Shown one piece after another: positions 53,970 to 63,484 of a stretch of DNA of 64,000 nt. This DNA is from Arthrobacter sp. V1I9 (GTDB lineage: Bacteria > Actinomycetota > Actinomycetes > Actinomycetales > Micrococcaceae): the NCBI RefSeq assembly GCF_030817075.1, contig NZ_JAUSYU010000001.1, positions 2,914,001-2,978,000 on the forward strand, read 5' to 3'. Both the position numbers and the translations under genes were made by a program. Below the pieces are notes generated by a model, which saw only the letters and a program-made list of their open reading frames with translations, did no database searches and was not told where the DNA came from. The number at the start of each line of letters is the position of its first letter. Within the stretch, counting starts at the first letter, position 1.

Positions 53970-54374
53970 CTACTTCCGGGGAACGGCCAGTTCACCCGTG
54001 ACATATTGGGCCCGCCCAAAGCCGAAGGACCAGTCATCAGCAGAGTTCTCCACGTAGCCGATAAAAACATCCTCACCGGCTATATCCAACTCCGCCAGGC
54101 GGCCCGCGATGGCCGCAAAGAGGGATTGCTTCGACTCCCGGCTTCGCCCGCCCTGCGTAAAGATCTGGATCATCACCACATCCGGCGTGCGCTGAAATCC
54201 GAGCCCGGCATCCTGGGCAACAATTTGCCCCGGAGGGTGCTCCGTGAGCACATGGAAATAGTCCCGCTCCGGGATTCTGTATTCGGCGAGGATCGCGTCG
54301 TGGATCCCTCGGCTGAGGCGGCGCAGGTCTCCTGCGCTGCGTCCCTGATTAACATCGATGCGCACGAGTGGCAT
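53970..54374 (-). CDS. Tautomerase-family protein
   Basis: The 134-residue protein belongs to the tautomerase superfamily (4-oxalocrotonate tautomerase/MSAD type). I chose the Met at 54374 because the family needs Pro as residue 1 after Met removal, and it encodes M-P-L-V-R-I-D; the frame's first Met at 54380 would hide that Pro. Other features are RLSRGIHDAILAEYRIPERDYFHVLTEH and FTQGGRSRESKQSLFAAIAGRLAE. It ends 202 bases upstream of iolC on the same strand, with an IolR-like site directly before it, so a role in inosose or keto-sugar tautomerisation is worth testing. Confidence 0.82.
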   Translation of the reverse strand: MPLVRIDVNQGRSAGDLRRLSRGIHDAILAEYRIPERDYFHVLTEHPPGQIVAQDAGLGFQRTPDVVMIQIFTQGGRSRESKQSLFAAIAGRLAELDIAGEDVFIGYVENSADDWSFGFGRAQYVTGELAVPRK

Positions 54375-54392
54375 TTCCATCTCCTAAAACAT

Positions 54393-54412
54393 TTGTACTG
54401 ACATACTAACAA
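54393..54412. promoter_or_regulatory. Candidate IolR operator, copy 6 (upstream of the tautomerase gene)
   Basis: TTGTACTGACATACTAACAA differs from copy 5 at one base. It lies 18 bases before the tautomerase start at 54374, where it would overlap the promoter or transcription start. Confidence 0.65.
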
Positions 54413-54502
54413 AGTACCGGGACGGCGCGCAATGGTCGCCGCAGCGGCACCCGCGGCCCCGGCGGCGGCACCTTGGCGCAGGGGCCAGAGAACAGCTGGA
54501 AA

Positions 54503-54559
54503 CAGTACGACGACGGACGGCCACCGTCGCTGGGATGGTGGCCGTCCGTCGTCGTACTG
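54503..54559. terminator. Hairpin terminator, 23-bp perfect stem
   Basis: Arms 54503-54525 and 54537-54559 are exact complements around an 11-base loop. It lies 54 bases beyond the stop of the minus-strand aldo/keto reductase gene. The stem contains AGTACGACGACGGACGG, also found in the hairpin at 58379-58432. Confidence 0.8.
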
Positions 54560-54612
54560 TGCCGTTATGCAGTTATGCGGGAACGCGGGCGGGCTTGGGG
54601 ACCCGGAGATGC

Positions 54613-55458
54613 TCAGCCGTTGAACTGCGCCGGGTGCGGGCCGGTGCGGCCGTCGCGCTCGAGGCCGTCGATCACGGCCAGCTCATCCGCCGTCAGGTCA
54701 AAGCCGAAGACGTCCAGGTTTTCGCGGATCCGCTGCGGAGTCACGGATTTGGGGATGACAACCCGCCCCTGCTGCAGGTGCCAGCGCAGGATGGCCCGGG
54801 CGGGCGTGACGCCGTGCCCGTCCGCAATGGCCGCCACGGCCGGATCGGCCAGCACGGCGCCCTGCGCGAGCGGGCTCCAGGCCTCCGTGACCATCCCGTG
54901 GACGGCGTTGAATTCCGCAATGTCCCGCTGCTGGAGTGCGGGGTGCAGCTCGATCTGGTTGACGGCCGGCACGGTGCCGCCCAGGCCGATGATTGCCTGC
55001 AGGTGCTCGGGGAGGAAGTTGGAGACGCCGATGGCCCTGACCTTGCCGTCCGCCAGCAACTGCTCCAGCGCACGCCAGGAATCGAGGTAGCTGCTGGTGG
55101 CCGGCGCGGGCCAGTGGATGAGGTACAGGTCCAGGTAGTCCAGGCCCAGTTTGGCCAGGCTGGCGTCGAAGGCGGCCAGGGCGGCGTCAAAGCCGAGGTC
55201 TGCCACCCAGAGCTTCGAGGTGATGAACAAATCCGCGCGATTGATCCCCGACGCCGCAATGGCACGGCCGGTCCCTGCCTCATTGCCGTAGATGGCGGCG
55301 GTGTCGATACTGCGGTAACCGGCTGCAAGGGCGTGGCTGACCGCAGTGGTGGTGTCGTCGTCGGACACCTGGAAGACGCCGAAGCCGAGCTGCGGCATTT
55401 GCACACCGTTGTTAAGGGCGACGGCGGGAGTGGACGTGGCGAGCGAGGGTGAAGTCAT
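54613..55458 (-). CDS. Aldo/keto reductase
   Basis: The 281-residue NADPH-dependent TIM-barrel reductase has the catalytic tetrad in GYRSIDTAAIYGNEAGTG (Asp, Tyr), FITSKLWV (Lys) and YLDLYLIHWPAP (His), and the cofactor loop VIPKSVTPQRIRENLDVF. This is the 2,5-diketo-gluconate reductase-like subgroup (AKR5). The Met at 55458 has GGAG 7 bases upstream; the frame extends 10 codons further. It follows the MFS gene on the same strand by 56 bases. A broad carbonyl-reducing role is likely. Confidence 0.92.
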   Translation of the reverse strand: MTSPSLATSTPAVALNNGVQMPQLGFGVFQVSDDDTTTAVSHALAAGYRSIDTAAIYGNEAGTGRAIAASGINRADLFITSKLWVADLGFDAALAAFDASLAKLGLDYLDLYLIHWPAPATSSYLDSWRALEQLLADGKVRAIGVSNFLPEHLQAIIGLGGTVPAVNQIELHPALQQRDIAEFNAVHGMVTEAWSPLAQGAVLADPAVAAIADGHGVTPARAILRWHLQQGRVVIPKSVTPQRIRENLDVFGFDLTADELAVIDGLERDGRTGPHPAQFNG

Positions 55459-55514
55459 GGGGTTCTCCAGTTTCGGGTGGTGGTCCAAGGACGGACGGTC
55501 CAGTGGCGGAGGGT

Positions 55515-56726
55515 CTAGTTGTGGACGGCCACGGGCTCAGGGGCAGCGTGCACGCCGGCGGGTGCCTGCCGGGCGGCTGTCCGCTTGGCGTTGGCCGCGG
55601 CGACGATCATCACGGCCAGTCCCAGCAGGGTGATCCCGGCGCCGGCCCAGATGGGTGAGGTGTAGCCGAGCCCGGCGGTGATGGTCACGCCGCCGAGCCA
55701 GGCGCCGAGGGCGTTGCCGACGTTGAAGGCGCCGATGTTGGCGCCGGAGGCGAGGGTGGGGGCGCCGGCCGCGTAGGTCATCACGCGCATCTGCAGGCCG
55801 GGGACGGTGGCGAAGCCGAAGCCGCCCATCAGGACGATGGAGGCGATCGTCAGCACCTGGCTGCCGGCGGTCAGGGCGAAGGCCCCGAGGACAACCACCA
55901 GGACGGCGAGCACCACAATAAGGGTGCGGTCCACATTTCGGTCCGCGGCCTTGCCGCCGATGGTGTTGCCGATGAAGAGGCCAACACCGAAGACGATCAG
56001 CAGCCACGGCACGGTGGAGGCTGCAAACCCGGAGACCTCGGTGAGTGTGAAGGCGATGTAAGTGAAGGCGCCAAACATGCCGCCGTAGCCGAGGATGGTG
56101 ACGAGGATGGAGAGCCATACCTGGCCGGAGCGGAAGGCCCGCAGTTCGCTGCGCAGGGTGCCGGGGGTGGTGTCCCCATGGCCGGTTTTTGGCACCAGGG
56201 TGAGGATTCCAGCCAGGGCAATGACGCCGATGACGGTGATGGCCCAGAACGTGGAGCGCCAGCCTGCCGCCTGTCCCAGCATGGTGCCGAAGGGCACGCC
56301 CAGGACGTTGGCTGCGGTGAGCCCGGTGAACATGATGGCGATTGCACCGGCTTTCTTGGTGGGGGCCACCATGTCCGCAGCCACCACGGCGCCGATCCCG
56401 AAGAACGCGCCATGGGCCAGGGCGGCAATGATGCGGCCGGCCATCATCATCCCGTAGCCGGGGGCGATCGCCGAGATCAGGTTGCCGGCGATGAAGAGCA
56501 CCAGCAGCAACGCAAGGACGGGCTTGCGCTCAAAGCGGGTGACGGCGGCGGTCAGCCCCAGGGCGCCAACAACCACGGCGAGGGCGTAGCCGGAGATCAG
56601 CCAGCCCGCCGTGGCCTCGCTGACCTGGAAATCGGCGGCAACCTCGGGCAGCAGGCCCATGATCACAAACTCGGTGAGTCCGATGCCGAACCCGCCGAGG
56701 GCGAGGGCTATCAGGCCAATGGGCAT
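55515..56726 (-). CDS. DHA1-family MFS exporter (AraJ/YdhP type)
   Basis: The 403-residue 12-helix transporter has LALGGFGIGLTEFVIMGLLPEVAADFQVSEATAGWLISGYALAVVVGA in helices 1-2, AHGAFFGIGAVVAADMV, and the motif GVPFGTMLGQAAGWRSTFW at helix 5. These marks fit the arabinose-efflux/purine-efflux subfamily. It is divergent from a MarR regulator at 56898, with paired GTTGC-type sites in between, so it is likely repressed by that protein and induced by its substrate. The aldo/keto reductase gene follows and may be part of the same response. Confidence 0.9.
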   Translation of the reverse strand: MPIGLIALALGGFGIGLTEFVIMGLLPEVAADFQVSEATAGWLISGYALAVVVGALGLTAAVTRFERKPVLALLLVLFIAGNLISAIAPGYGMMMAGRIIAALAHGAFFGIGAVVAADMVAPTKKAGAIAIMFTGLTAANVLGVPFGTMLGQAAGWRSTFWAITVIGVIALAGILTLVPKTGHGDTTPGTLRSELRAFRSGQVWLSILVTILGYGGMFGAFTYIAFTLTEVSGFAASTVPWLLIVFGVGLFIGNTIGGKAADRNVDRTLIVVLAVLVVVLGAFALTAGSQVLTIASIVLMGGFGFATVPGLQMRVMTYAAGAPTLASGANIGAFNVGNALGAWLGGVTITAGLGYTSPIWAGAGITLLGLAVMIVAAANAKRTAARQAPAGVHAAPEPVAVHN

Positions 56727-56775
56727 GGGAATGCTCCTTCGAAAACTGTACGGGAGAAGAGAGGACGCGTAGGCT

Positions 56776-56835
56776 AATAGTTGCAGACGCGTTATTTATT
56801 GTTGCATACGCAAGTATCCCGCGCAAGCAACTATT
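56776..56835. promoter_or_regulatory. Candidate MarR operators in the MFS/marR divergent promoter
   Basis: An outer inverted repeat AATAGTTGC (56776-56784) / GCAACTATT (56827-56835) encloses TTGC-ATAC-GCAA (56802-56813), itself a compact inverted repeat typical of MarR sites. All lie in the 171 bases between the two start codons. Confidence 0.6.
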
Positions 56836-56897
56836 ATTGACGCTGTCCCATGTGCGCCCTCCTGAGCCGTGGGACATCGCCGGAAGAGGGTAGGGAA

Positions 56898-57347
56898 ATG
56901 GGCATCAAGGACGACGCTGTGGAGGTCCGTGCGCAGGGTTGGCGCACACTCGCGGCGCTGCATGGGTTGATCGAGGGCGAGCTGGAGCGCGCACTCCAGG
57001 CCGAATCACAGCTGTCAGTGGTGGAGTACACTGTGCTGGACGCGCTCAGCCGGCAGGACGGCTGGCACATGCGGATGCAGCAGCTGGCCCGCGCTACTGC
57101 CCTCAGCGCCAGCGCTACAACCCGCCTGGTCAACCGGCTCGAGGACCGCGGCCTACTCACGAGGATCCTCTGCGCGGATGACCGCCGCGGGATCTACACC
57201 GAGCTCACCACCAGCGGCGTGGCGCTCCTGGACGACGTCCGGCCGGTCCACGACGCCACGCTGGAGCGCGCCCTGGCGGAGGCCCAGGCGGTTCCCGAGC
57301 TGGCCGCACTGGTGGAGGCACTCCCCGGGTTACGCGCGAGCGTCTAA
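56898..57347 (+). CDS. MarR-family transcriptional regulator
   Basis: The 149-residue winged-helix protein has EYTVLDALSRQDGWHMRMQQLARATALSASATTRLVNRLEDRGLLTRILCADDRRGIYTELTTSG, with the recognition helix and the D-D-R-R wing motif. Met at 56898 begins the aligned region; an upstream Met at 56850 adds 16 residues without match. It is divergent from the MFS exporter and is likely its repressor and its own. Confidence 0.9.
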   Translation: MGIKDDAVEVRAQGWRTLAALHGLIEGELERALQAESQLSVVEYTVLDALSRQDGWHMRMQQLARATALSASATTRLVNRLEDRGLLTRILCADDRRGIYTELTTSGVALLDDVRPVHDATLERALAEAQAVPELAALVEALPGLRASV

Positions 57348-57530
57348 CCACCGCGCTTCCCCGCGCGCCGTCGTCGTGGGTTTTCCAGGAATGTTTCCTC
57401 GACACCTCATACGCGGCAACACCCTGAACAAAACTTATTGACCCTAGGCCGCACCAGGCATAGATTGGTAATCAACCAACTCATTGATCAATGGTTTGGT
57501 TGATTTCGAGCAGGAAGGCTGCGCGGAACG

Positions 57531-57872
57531 ATGAAAACCTCTGACGACGCATCTCTGGACTCGGCCTTTATGGCCTTGGCCGATCCTGTGCGCCGCCTCA
57601 TCATCGCCCGGCTCAGCCGGGGCCCGGCCACTGTCAATGAATTGGCTGACCCCTTTGAGATCACCAAGCAGGCGGTCTCGAAACACATCCAGGTACTCGA
57701 GCAGGCGCAGCTGGTCACCCGAACCCGCGACGCCCAGCGCCGGCCCGTGCACCTGAACCCCGCACGGCTGGAGGCACTGACCGCATGGATCGACCAGTAC
57801 CGGTTGGTCCATGAAGGCCAGTTCCGCCGCCTCGATGCCGTGCTTCAATCAAACGCCACAGGCAGCGACTAA
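57531..57872 (+). CDS. ArsR-type winged-helix regulator
   Basis: The 113-residue protein has LDSAFMALADPVRRLIIARLSRGPATVNELADPFEITKQAVSKHIQVLEQAQLVTRTRDAQRRPVHLNPARLEAL, the ArsR/SmtB-like fold. The metal-binding Cys/His residues of classical ArsR proteins are absent, and it matches the subgroup that always precedes an SRPBCC (AHSA1) gene. The next gene starts 17 bases downstream and fits this. The ligand is unknown. Confidence 0.9.
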   Translation: MKTSDDASLDSAFMALADPVRRLIIARLSRGPATVNELADPFEITKQAVSKHIQVLEQAQLVTRTRDAQRRPVHLNPARLEALTAWIDQYRLVHEGQFRRLDAVLQSNATGSD

Positions 57873-57888
57873 CCTCCAAGGAGTTATC

Positions 57889-58371
57889 GTGAGCAATTCC
57901 CTGAAACTCAGCGTTCCGGAAGGCCTTCCCTTCATCGACTACGAGCGCGAGTTCGACTTCCCGGTCGCGGACGTGTTCCGCGCCCACAAGGAACCGGACC
58001 TGATTGTCCAGTGGCTTGGCCCGCGGGGCTACACAATGGCCATCGACCACTACGACTTCCGCACCGGCGGCAGCTACAGCTACCTCCACACCGGCCCCGA
58101 AGGGGTGCCCTACGAGTTCAAGGGCATCTTTCACACGGTCCGCGACAACGAGTTCGCCATCCAGACCTTTGAGTTCGGAGGTTACCCGGACATCGTCAGC
58201 CTGGAGTTTATGACGTTCGAGGACCTCGGCAACGGACGGACCCGGCTGCGGGGCCACTCGGTTTACCCCACTCAGGAAGCGCGGGACGGCATGGCGCAGT
58301 CCGGCATGGAAGGCGGGATGACCGAAGGCTACGAACGGCTGGACGAACTGCTCAGCGGCGCCACGGTCTAA
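57889..58371 (+). CDS. SRPBCC (AHSA1/START-like) domain protein
   Basis: The 160-residue protein with a helix-grip fold has FIDYEREFDFPVADVFRAHKEPDLIVQWLGPRGYTMAIDHYDFRTGGSYSYLH, the AHSA1 start, and MTEGYERLDELL at the C-terminal helix. GTG at 57889 has AAGGAG 5 bases upstream and is the likely start; the open frame extends into the ArsR gene. It is co-transcribed with the ArsR-type regulator. It probably binds a small hydrophobic ligand. A hairpin follows 8 bases after the stop. Confidence 0.88.
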   Translation: MSNSLKLSVPEGLPFIDYEREFDFPVADVFRAHKEPDLIVQWLGPRGYTMAIDHYDFRTGGSYSYLHTGPEGVPYEFKGIFHTVRDNEFAIQTFEFGGYPDIVSLEFMTFEDLGNGRTRLRGHSVYPTQEARDGMAQSGMEGGMTEGYERLDELLSGATV

Positions 58372-58378
58372 CCCGCAG

Positions 58379-58432
58379 AGTACGACGACGGACGGTACCT
58401 TTCCTGCGGAAGGTGCCGTCCGTCGTCGTACT
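58379..58432 (+). terminator. Hairpin terminator after the SRPBCC gene, 23-bp stem
   Basis: Arms 58379-58401 and 58410-58432 pair fully apart from one G-T pair, with an 8-base loop. It starts 8 bases after the stop and shares AGTACGACGACGGACGG with the hairpin at 54503-54559. Confidence 0.8.
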
Positions 58433-58444
58433 GAAGACAGCAAA

Positions 58445-58491
58445 AAGCGGGGCCGACCGCCGTCCGAAAAGGACGGCGGGTGACCCCGCTT
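58445..58491 (-). terminator. sucCD terminator
   Basis: A 21-base arm starting AAGCGGGGCCGACC (58445-58465) pairs with 58471-58491 around a GAAAA loop, with one G-T pair. On the minus strand it ends in a T run (complement of AAAAA at 58442-58446). It lies 15 bases after the sucD stop. Confidence 0.85.
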
Positions 58492-58506
58492 CCGGTACTT
58501 TGTAGC

Positions 58507-59409
58507 CTAGAGGGCTGCGTAGACCTCGCGCAGCAGCCTGGCGGTTTCGGACGGCGTCTTGCCGACCTTCACGCCTGCAGCTTCGAGGGCTTCCTTCTTG
58601 GCCTGGGCGGTGCCGGCAGAGCCGGAGACGATGGCGCCGGCGTGGCCCATGGTCTTGCCTTCGGGAGCGGTGAAGCCGGCCACGTAGCCAACAACCGGCT
58701 TGGTGACGTTGGCCTTGATGAAGTCGGCTGCACGCTCTTCGGCGTCGCCACCGATTTCGCCGATCATCACGATCGCCTTGGTCTCGGGGTCCGCCTCGAA
58801 CGCGGCCAGGGCGTCGATGTGGGTGGTGCCGATGACGGGGTCGCCGCCGATGCCGATGGCGGTGGAGAAGCCGAGATCGCGCAGCTCATACATCATCTGG
58901 TAGGTCAGGGTTCCGGACTTGGAAACGAGTCCGATGGGGCCCTTGCCCGTGATGTTGTTCGGCGTAATGCCGACCAGTGCCTCGCCCGGGGTGATGATGC
59001 CGGGGCAGTTCGGTCCGATGATGCGGGTGACCTGGTTGCCGTCCGCGTCCACCGTGGCCTGTGCAAGTGCCCAGAACTCGGCGGAGTCCTGGACCGGAAC
59101 GCCTTCGGTGATCACAACGACGAGGCCGATGCCGGCTTCGATGGCTTCGACCACAGCGGTCTTGGTGAATGCCGGCGGCACGAAGACGATGGAGACGTCA
59201 GCGCCGGTTTCCGCCATGGCTTCCTTGACGGTGCCGAAGACGGTGATTTCGTTGTCGCCGTGCAGGACCGTGGTGCCGGCCTTGCGGGCGTTAACGCCGC
59301 CGACGATGTTGGTGCCGGCCTTCAGCATCAGGGCGGTGTGCTTGGTGCCTTCGCCGCCGGTGATGCCCTGGACGATGACCTTGGAGTCCTTGTTCAGATA
59401 GATAGACAT
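58507..59409 (-). CDS. sucD: Succinate-CoA ligase (ADP/GDP-forming) subunit alpha
   Basis: The 300-residue subunit has [21 protein letters not shown] (CoA site), [31 protein letters not shown], and [18 protein letters not shown] with the phosphorylated His. It converts succinyl-CoA to succinate with nucleotide triphosphate formation in the citric acid cycle. Start at Met 59409 ([10 protein letters not shown]), 10 bases after the sucC stop; the open frame extends back into sucC. It is followed by a terminator. Confidence 0.97.
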   Translation of the reverse strand: MSIYLNKDSKVIVQGITGGEGTKHTALMLKAGTNIVGGVNARKAGTTVLHGDNEITVFGTVKEAMAETGADVSIVFVPPAFTKTAVVEAIEAGIGLVVVITEGVPVQDSAEFWALAQATVDADGNQVTRIIGPNCPGIITPGEALVGITPNNITGKGPIGLVSKSGTLTYQMMYELRDLGFSTAIGIGGDPVIGTTHIDALAAFEADPETKAIVMIGEIGGDAEERAADFIKANVTKPVVGYVAGFTAPEGKTMGHAGAIVSGSAGTAQAKKEALEAAGVKVGKTPSETARLLREVYAAL

Positions 59410-59419
59410 GGTGCGTCCC

Positions 59420-60589
59420 TTACTTAGCTGCGTTGGCGAGCTCGGCGGCCTTGTCGGCGCCCTCGTCCATGGTGGCGGCCAGGGTAACCAGCGGGTGGTT
59501 CGCCTCGGCCAGGATGCGGCGGCCTTCCTCAACGTTGTTGCCGTCGAGGCGGACTACCAGCGGCTTGTTCGCGGAGTGGCCCAGCTCGGCCAGTGCACCA
59601 ACGATGCCCTTGGCGACGGCGTCACAGGCGGTGATGCCGCCGAAGACGTTCACGAAGACGGACTTGACCTGCTCGTCGCCGAGGATGACGTCCAGGCCGG
59701 CGGCCATAACCTCGGCGGATGCTCCACCGCCGATGTCCAGGAAGTTGGCGGGCTTGACGTTGCCGTGGTTCTCGCCGGCGTAGGCAACAACATCCAGGGT
59801 GGACATAACCAGGCCTGCACCGTTGCCGATGATGCCCACTTCGCCGTCCAGCTTGACGTAGTTCAGGTCCTGCGCCTTGGCCTTGGCCTCGAGCGGATCT
59901 GCGGCGTCCTTGTCCTCGAGCAGGGCGTGCTTGGCGTGGCGGAACTCGGCGTTCTCGTCCAGCGTGACCTTGCCGTCCAGTGCCACGATTTCGCCGGCGC
60001 CGGTCTTGACGAGCGGGTTGACCTCGACGAGGGTGGCGTCTTCCTTCTTGAAAACGTCCCAGAGCTTGAGGATTACTGCGGCCACCTTGCCGCGGAGTTC
60101 CTCAGCGAAGCCTGCGGCGGCGACGATTTCGTCTGCCTTTGCCTGGTCGATGCCCACGGCGGGGTCGATGGCGATCTTGGCGAGCGCCTCGGGGCGTTCT
60201 ACGGCGAGCTGTTCGATTTCCATGCCGCCTTCAACCGAGCACATGGCCAGGTAGTTGCGGTTGGCCCGGTCCAGGAGGACGGAGAAGTAGTATTCCTCGG
60301 CAATATCGGCGCCCTGGGCGATCATCACCTTGTTGACGGTGTGGCCCTTGATGTCCATGCCCAGGATGTTGGTGGAGTGCTCAAGTGCCTCGTCGGCGGA
60401 TTTTGCGACCTTGACGCCGCCGGCCTTGCCGCGGCCGCCAACCTTGACCTGTGCTTTAACAACAGTTACGCCGCCGATCTTCTCGGCAGCTGCCTTAGCT
60501 TCTTCTGGGGTGTGCGCTACGATGCCGGCAAGCACGGGTACACCGTGCGCCTCGAACATATCGCGCGCCTGGTATTCAAACAGGTCCAC
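59420..60589 (-). CDS. sucC: Succinate-CoA ligase subunit beta
   Basis: The 389-residue ATP-grasp subunit begins [22 protein letters not shown] (GTG start, AAGGA 9 bases upstream) and has [74 protein letters not shown] and [13 protein letters not shown]. It forms a complex with SucD encoded directly downstream. Domain order and length match E. coli SucC. Confidence 0.97.
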   Translation of the reverse strand: MDLFEYQARDMFEAHGVPVLAGIVAHTPEEAKAAAEKIGGVTVVKAQVKVGGRGKAGGVKVAKSADEALEHSTNILGMDIKGHTVNKVMIAQGADIAEEYYFSVLLDRANRNYLAMCSVEGGMEIEQLAVERPEALAKIAIDPAVGIDQAKADEIVAAAGFAEELRGKVAAVILKLWDVFKKEDATLVEVNPLVKTGAGEIVALDGKVTLDENAEFRHAKHALLEDKDAADPLEAKAKAQDLNYVKLDGEVGIIGNGAGLVMSTLDVVAYAGENHGNVKPANFLDIGGGASAEVMAAGLDVILGDEQVKSVFVNVFGGITACDAVAKGIVGALAELGHSANKPLVVRLDGNNVEEGRRILAEANHPLVTLAATMDEGADKAAELANAAK

Positions 60590-60907
60590 GGTTTAGTGTC
60601 CTTCTACGTCGAAGTAGTTTCTGTACAGTCGGACACCATCGAAGACGATGACCGGGCTGCGGAATTGCTCGCACCGGCGGCCTGTTGGAAACGAGCCACG
60701 CGGCGTGATGCTCCACTGGGAACTCTAGTCCTTTGAAGGGACCGGCCCGTCCAAGACTACCGCTTATGTGAGTAAGGACACTATTCTATGGAGCGTAGAA
60801 AAACCGCGGAATTCCGCGGTTTTTGAGGCTGCCCTGCTGCCTTTGGAGCCGTATCTTGCTTCCTCTGTGTGACGCCCACACAGCACAGTCTTCTCCGCAT
60901 TCGCGGG
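60590..60907. other. Gene-free stretch upstream of sucC and downstream of pcrA
   Basis: About 318 bases should hold the sucCD promoter. Apart from the palindrome at 60799-60824 I see no coding sequence; short frames here have no recognisable domain. Confidence 0.5.
60799..60824. terminator. Perfect 26-bp palindromic terminator of pcrA
   Basis: AAAAACCGCGGAA and its exact complement form a bidirectional hairpin with T runs on both strands, 84 bases beyond the pcrA stop. The inner ACCGCGG/CCGCGGT stem also occurs at 25634-25651. Confidence 0.8.
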
Positions 60908-63406
60908 TTACGCGTCGACTTTGGTCAGCGGGGCGTACCGCAGCAGCAGCCGCTTTTCGCCGATGTCGAACTTCACCTTGGCAACGGTCTTGTCCCCGGC
61001 TCCCTCAAGCGCCAGGACGGTTCCGTTGCCGAAACTCGTGTGGTTGACCTTGTCCCCCACGCTGACCGCGACGATTTCCTTCTGCGGCTGCACCCGGGTC
61101 CGGGCGACGATCGCGGGAACGTCTGCGTTGAAGCCGGCGGAAGAGTCAGCGGCGGCACCGCGGGCTGTTCCGGCGCCCCAAAAGGACCCGCTGTAACGGC
61201 CGGAACCGATGGATCCACTGCCCCAGCCGCCTGACTGCCGGCTGGTTCCTTCGCGTTTCCATTCCAGGAGCTCAGCGGGGATTTCCTCCAGGAACTGGCT
61301 GGCAGGGTTGTACTGGCTCTGCCCCCACATGCTCCGGACCTCCGAGCGGGTGACGTAGAGCCGCTTGCGTGCGCGGGTGAGGCCCACGTAGGCGAGGCGG
61401 CGTTCTTCTGCCAGTTCCTTGGGGTCGGTGGCCGAGCGCTGGTGCGGGAACAGTCCGTGCTCCATGCCGGTCAGGAACACCACCGGGAACTCGAGTCCCT
61501 TGGCCGTGTGCAGGGTCATCAGCGTGACGACGCCCAGCCGCTTCGCCTCTGCAACGGCCGCATCAATATCCGCCCCCGGGGCATCGGGAATTTGGTCGGC
61601 GTCAGCCACCAGGGACACTTGCTCCAGGAAAGCCTCAAGCGTTCCTTCCGGGTTCTCCTGTTCGTACTCGCGCACCACAGCCACGAGTTCGGCCAGGTTC
61701 TCCACCCGTGACTCGTCCTGTGGATCGGTGCTGGAGCGGAGGGTAGCCAAGTAACCGGTTTGTTCAAGGACAGCCTCCAGTGCCGCCGCCGCACCGGAAC
61801 CCGCCGCAACTTCGGCGAGGTCGTCCAGGAGCTTTACGAAACCGAGGACCGCGTTGACGGAGCGGGTGGCCATGGCCGGGGCCTGCTCGGCGCGGCGTGC
61901 GGCCGCCATAAAGGAAATCCGTTCGCGCTGGGCCAGGGCTGCGACGGCACCTTCGGCCCGGTCTCCGATGCCGCGCTTTGGTTCGTTGAGCACCCGGCGG
62001 AGGTTGACGTCGTCGTCCGGGTTAACCAGGACACGAAGGTAGGCGAGGGCGTCCTTGATCTCCTTGCGTTCGTAGAAGCGCGTGCCGCCCACCACCTTGT
62101 ACGGCAGGCCAACCCGGACCAGCACGTCTTCGATGGAGCGGGACTGGGCGTTGGTGCGGTAGAAGATGGCGACATCCCCGGGACGGAGGTTGTCCTCATC
62201 CTGGAGGCGGTCAATCTCCTTGGCAATGAACTGGGCCTCGTCATGCTCGTTCTCGCCGACGTAGCCGACGATCTTGTGGCCGTCACCTTCCGCCGTCCAC
62301 AGCCGTTTCTCGGGACGGTTGGGGTTGCGCGAAATAACGGAGTTGGCCGCACTCAGGATGTTCTGCGTGGAGCGATAGTTTTGCTCCAGTTTGATGGTCC
62401 GCGCCTCGGGGTAGTCCTTTTCGAACTCCACGATGTTCCGGATGTCCGCGCCGCGGAAAGCGTAAATGGACTGGTCCGAGTCGCCCACAACTGTGAGCTC
62501 GGATGCTCCGGGACCTTCCCCCACAATTTCGCGGACCAAAGCGTACTGCGCGTGGTTGGTGTCCTGGTATTCGTCCACCAGGACATGCCGGAACCGGCGG
62601 CGGTAGGACTCGGCGAGCGCCGGGAAGGCCCGGAACATGTAGACGGTCTCCGCGATGAGGTCGTCGAAGTCCATGGCGTTGGCCTGGCGCAGCCGCTGGG
62701 TGTAGCCCTTGAAAACCTCGGCTACCGCCTGGTCGAAAGGATCGTTGTAGTTCGCCGAGGAAGCGTACGAGTCAGCATCGATGAGTTCATTCTTCAATGC
62801 GGAAATCTTGTGCTGGATGGCCTTGGGCGCAAACTTCTTGGGATCCAGGTCCAGTGCCTTCGACACCTGCGTGACCAGCCGGAGGGAGTCCGCGGAGTCG
62901 TAGATGGAGAAGTTCGATTTCAGCCCTACGTTGGCGGCTTCCTGCCGCAGGATGCGGACACAGGACGAGTGGAAAGTGGAAATCCACATGATCTTCGCGC
63001 GGCCACCCACCAGCACTTCAATACGTTCCCGCATTTCCGCGGCGGCCTTGTTGGTGAAGGTGATGGCGAGGATTTCGCCGTGGTGGGCACGACCGGTGGC
63101 AATGAGGTAGGCAATCCTATTACTGAGCACCCGGGTTTTACCCGACCCGGCGCCGGCCACGATCAGCAGCGCCGGGCCAGTATGCTTAACTGCTTCCTCC
63201 TGCTGGGGGTTCAAACCCTCCAGGAGCTGTGCGGCATCCAGGCGGTGGCCTCGGTGGCCCTGCCCTTCCGGAGCCCGGTCCACACGGACACTGCCGCCCG
63301 TTCCCGGAGCCGCAGCTACGCCTTCCGAAGGCGATTTGGTGCGGGCAGCGGCGGCGGGAGCGGCTTTGAAAGGTCCGTCAGAGTACGGGTCAAACAACAT
63401 ATCCAT
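60908..63406 (-). CDS. pcrA: ATP-dependent DNA helicase UvrD/PcrA
   Basis: The 832-residue SF1A helicase has an N-terminal linker to about residue 60, then LNPQQEEAV (Q motif), VAGAGSGKTRVL (Walker A), TFTNKAAAEMRERI (Ia), VLVDEYQDTNHAQ (II), VVGDSDQSIYAFRGA (III), LEQNYRST (IV), VTLMTLHTAKGLEFPVVFLTGMEHGLFPH (V) and EERRLAYVGLTRARKRLYVT (VI). The C-terminal part VNHTSFGNGTVLALEG is the Tudor-like RNA-polymerase-binding domain. It acts in nucleotide excision repair and removal of stalled complexes. Met at 63406 fits the usual MDMLFDP start. Confidence 0.95.
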   Translation of the reverse strand: MDMLFDPYSDGPFKAAPAAAARTKSPSEGVAAAPGTGGSVRVDRAPEGQGHRGHRLDAAQLLEGLNPQQEEAVKHTGPALLIVAGAGSGKTRVLSNRIAYLIATGRAHHGEILAITFTNKAAAEMRERIEVLVGGRAKIMWISTFHSSCVRILRQEAANVGLKSNFSIYDSADSLRLVTQVSKALDLDPKKFAPKAIQHKISALKNELIDADSYASSANYNDPFDQAVAEVFKGYTQRLRQANAMDFDDLIAETVYMFRAFPALAESYRRRFRHVLVDEYQDTNHAQYALVREIVGEGPGASELTVVGDSDQSIYAFRGADIRNIVEFEKDYPEARTIKLEQNYRSTQNILSAANSVISRNPNRPEKRLWTAEGDGHKIVGYVGENEHDEAQFIAKEIDRLQDEDNLRPGDVAIFYRTNAQSRSIEDVLVRVGLPYKVVGGTRFYERKEIKDALAYLRVLVNPDDDVNLRRVLNEPKRGIGDRAEGAVAALAQRERISFMAAARRAEQAPAMATRSVNAVLGFVKLLDDLAEVAAGSGAAAALEAVLEQTGYLATLRSSTDPQDESRVENLAELVAVVREYEQENPEGTLEAFLEQVSLVADADQIPDAPGADIDAAVAEAKRLGVVTLMTLHTAKGLEFPVVFLTGMEHGLFPHQRSATDPKELAEERRLAYVGLTRARKRLYVTRSEVRSMWGQSQYNPASQFLEEIPAELLEWKREGTSRQSGGWGSGSIGSGRYSGSFWGAGTARGAAADSSAGFNADVPAIVARTRVQPQKEIVAVSVGDKVNHTSFGNGTVLALEGAGDKTVAKVKFDIGEKRLLLRYAPLTKVDA

Positions 63407-63484
63407 GATGCCTACAAGTCTAGGCGGTGGGGCCGACACCCACTTCCAGCCTGTGGATTACGTGGCCAGGATTACCCCGACTTT

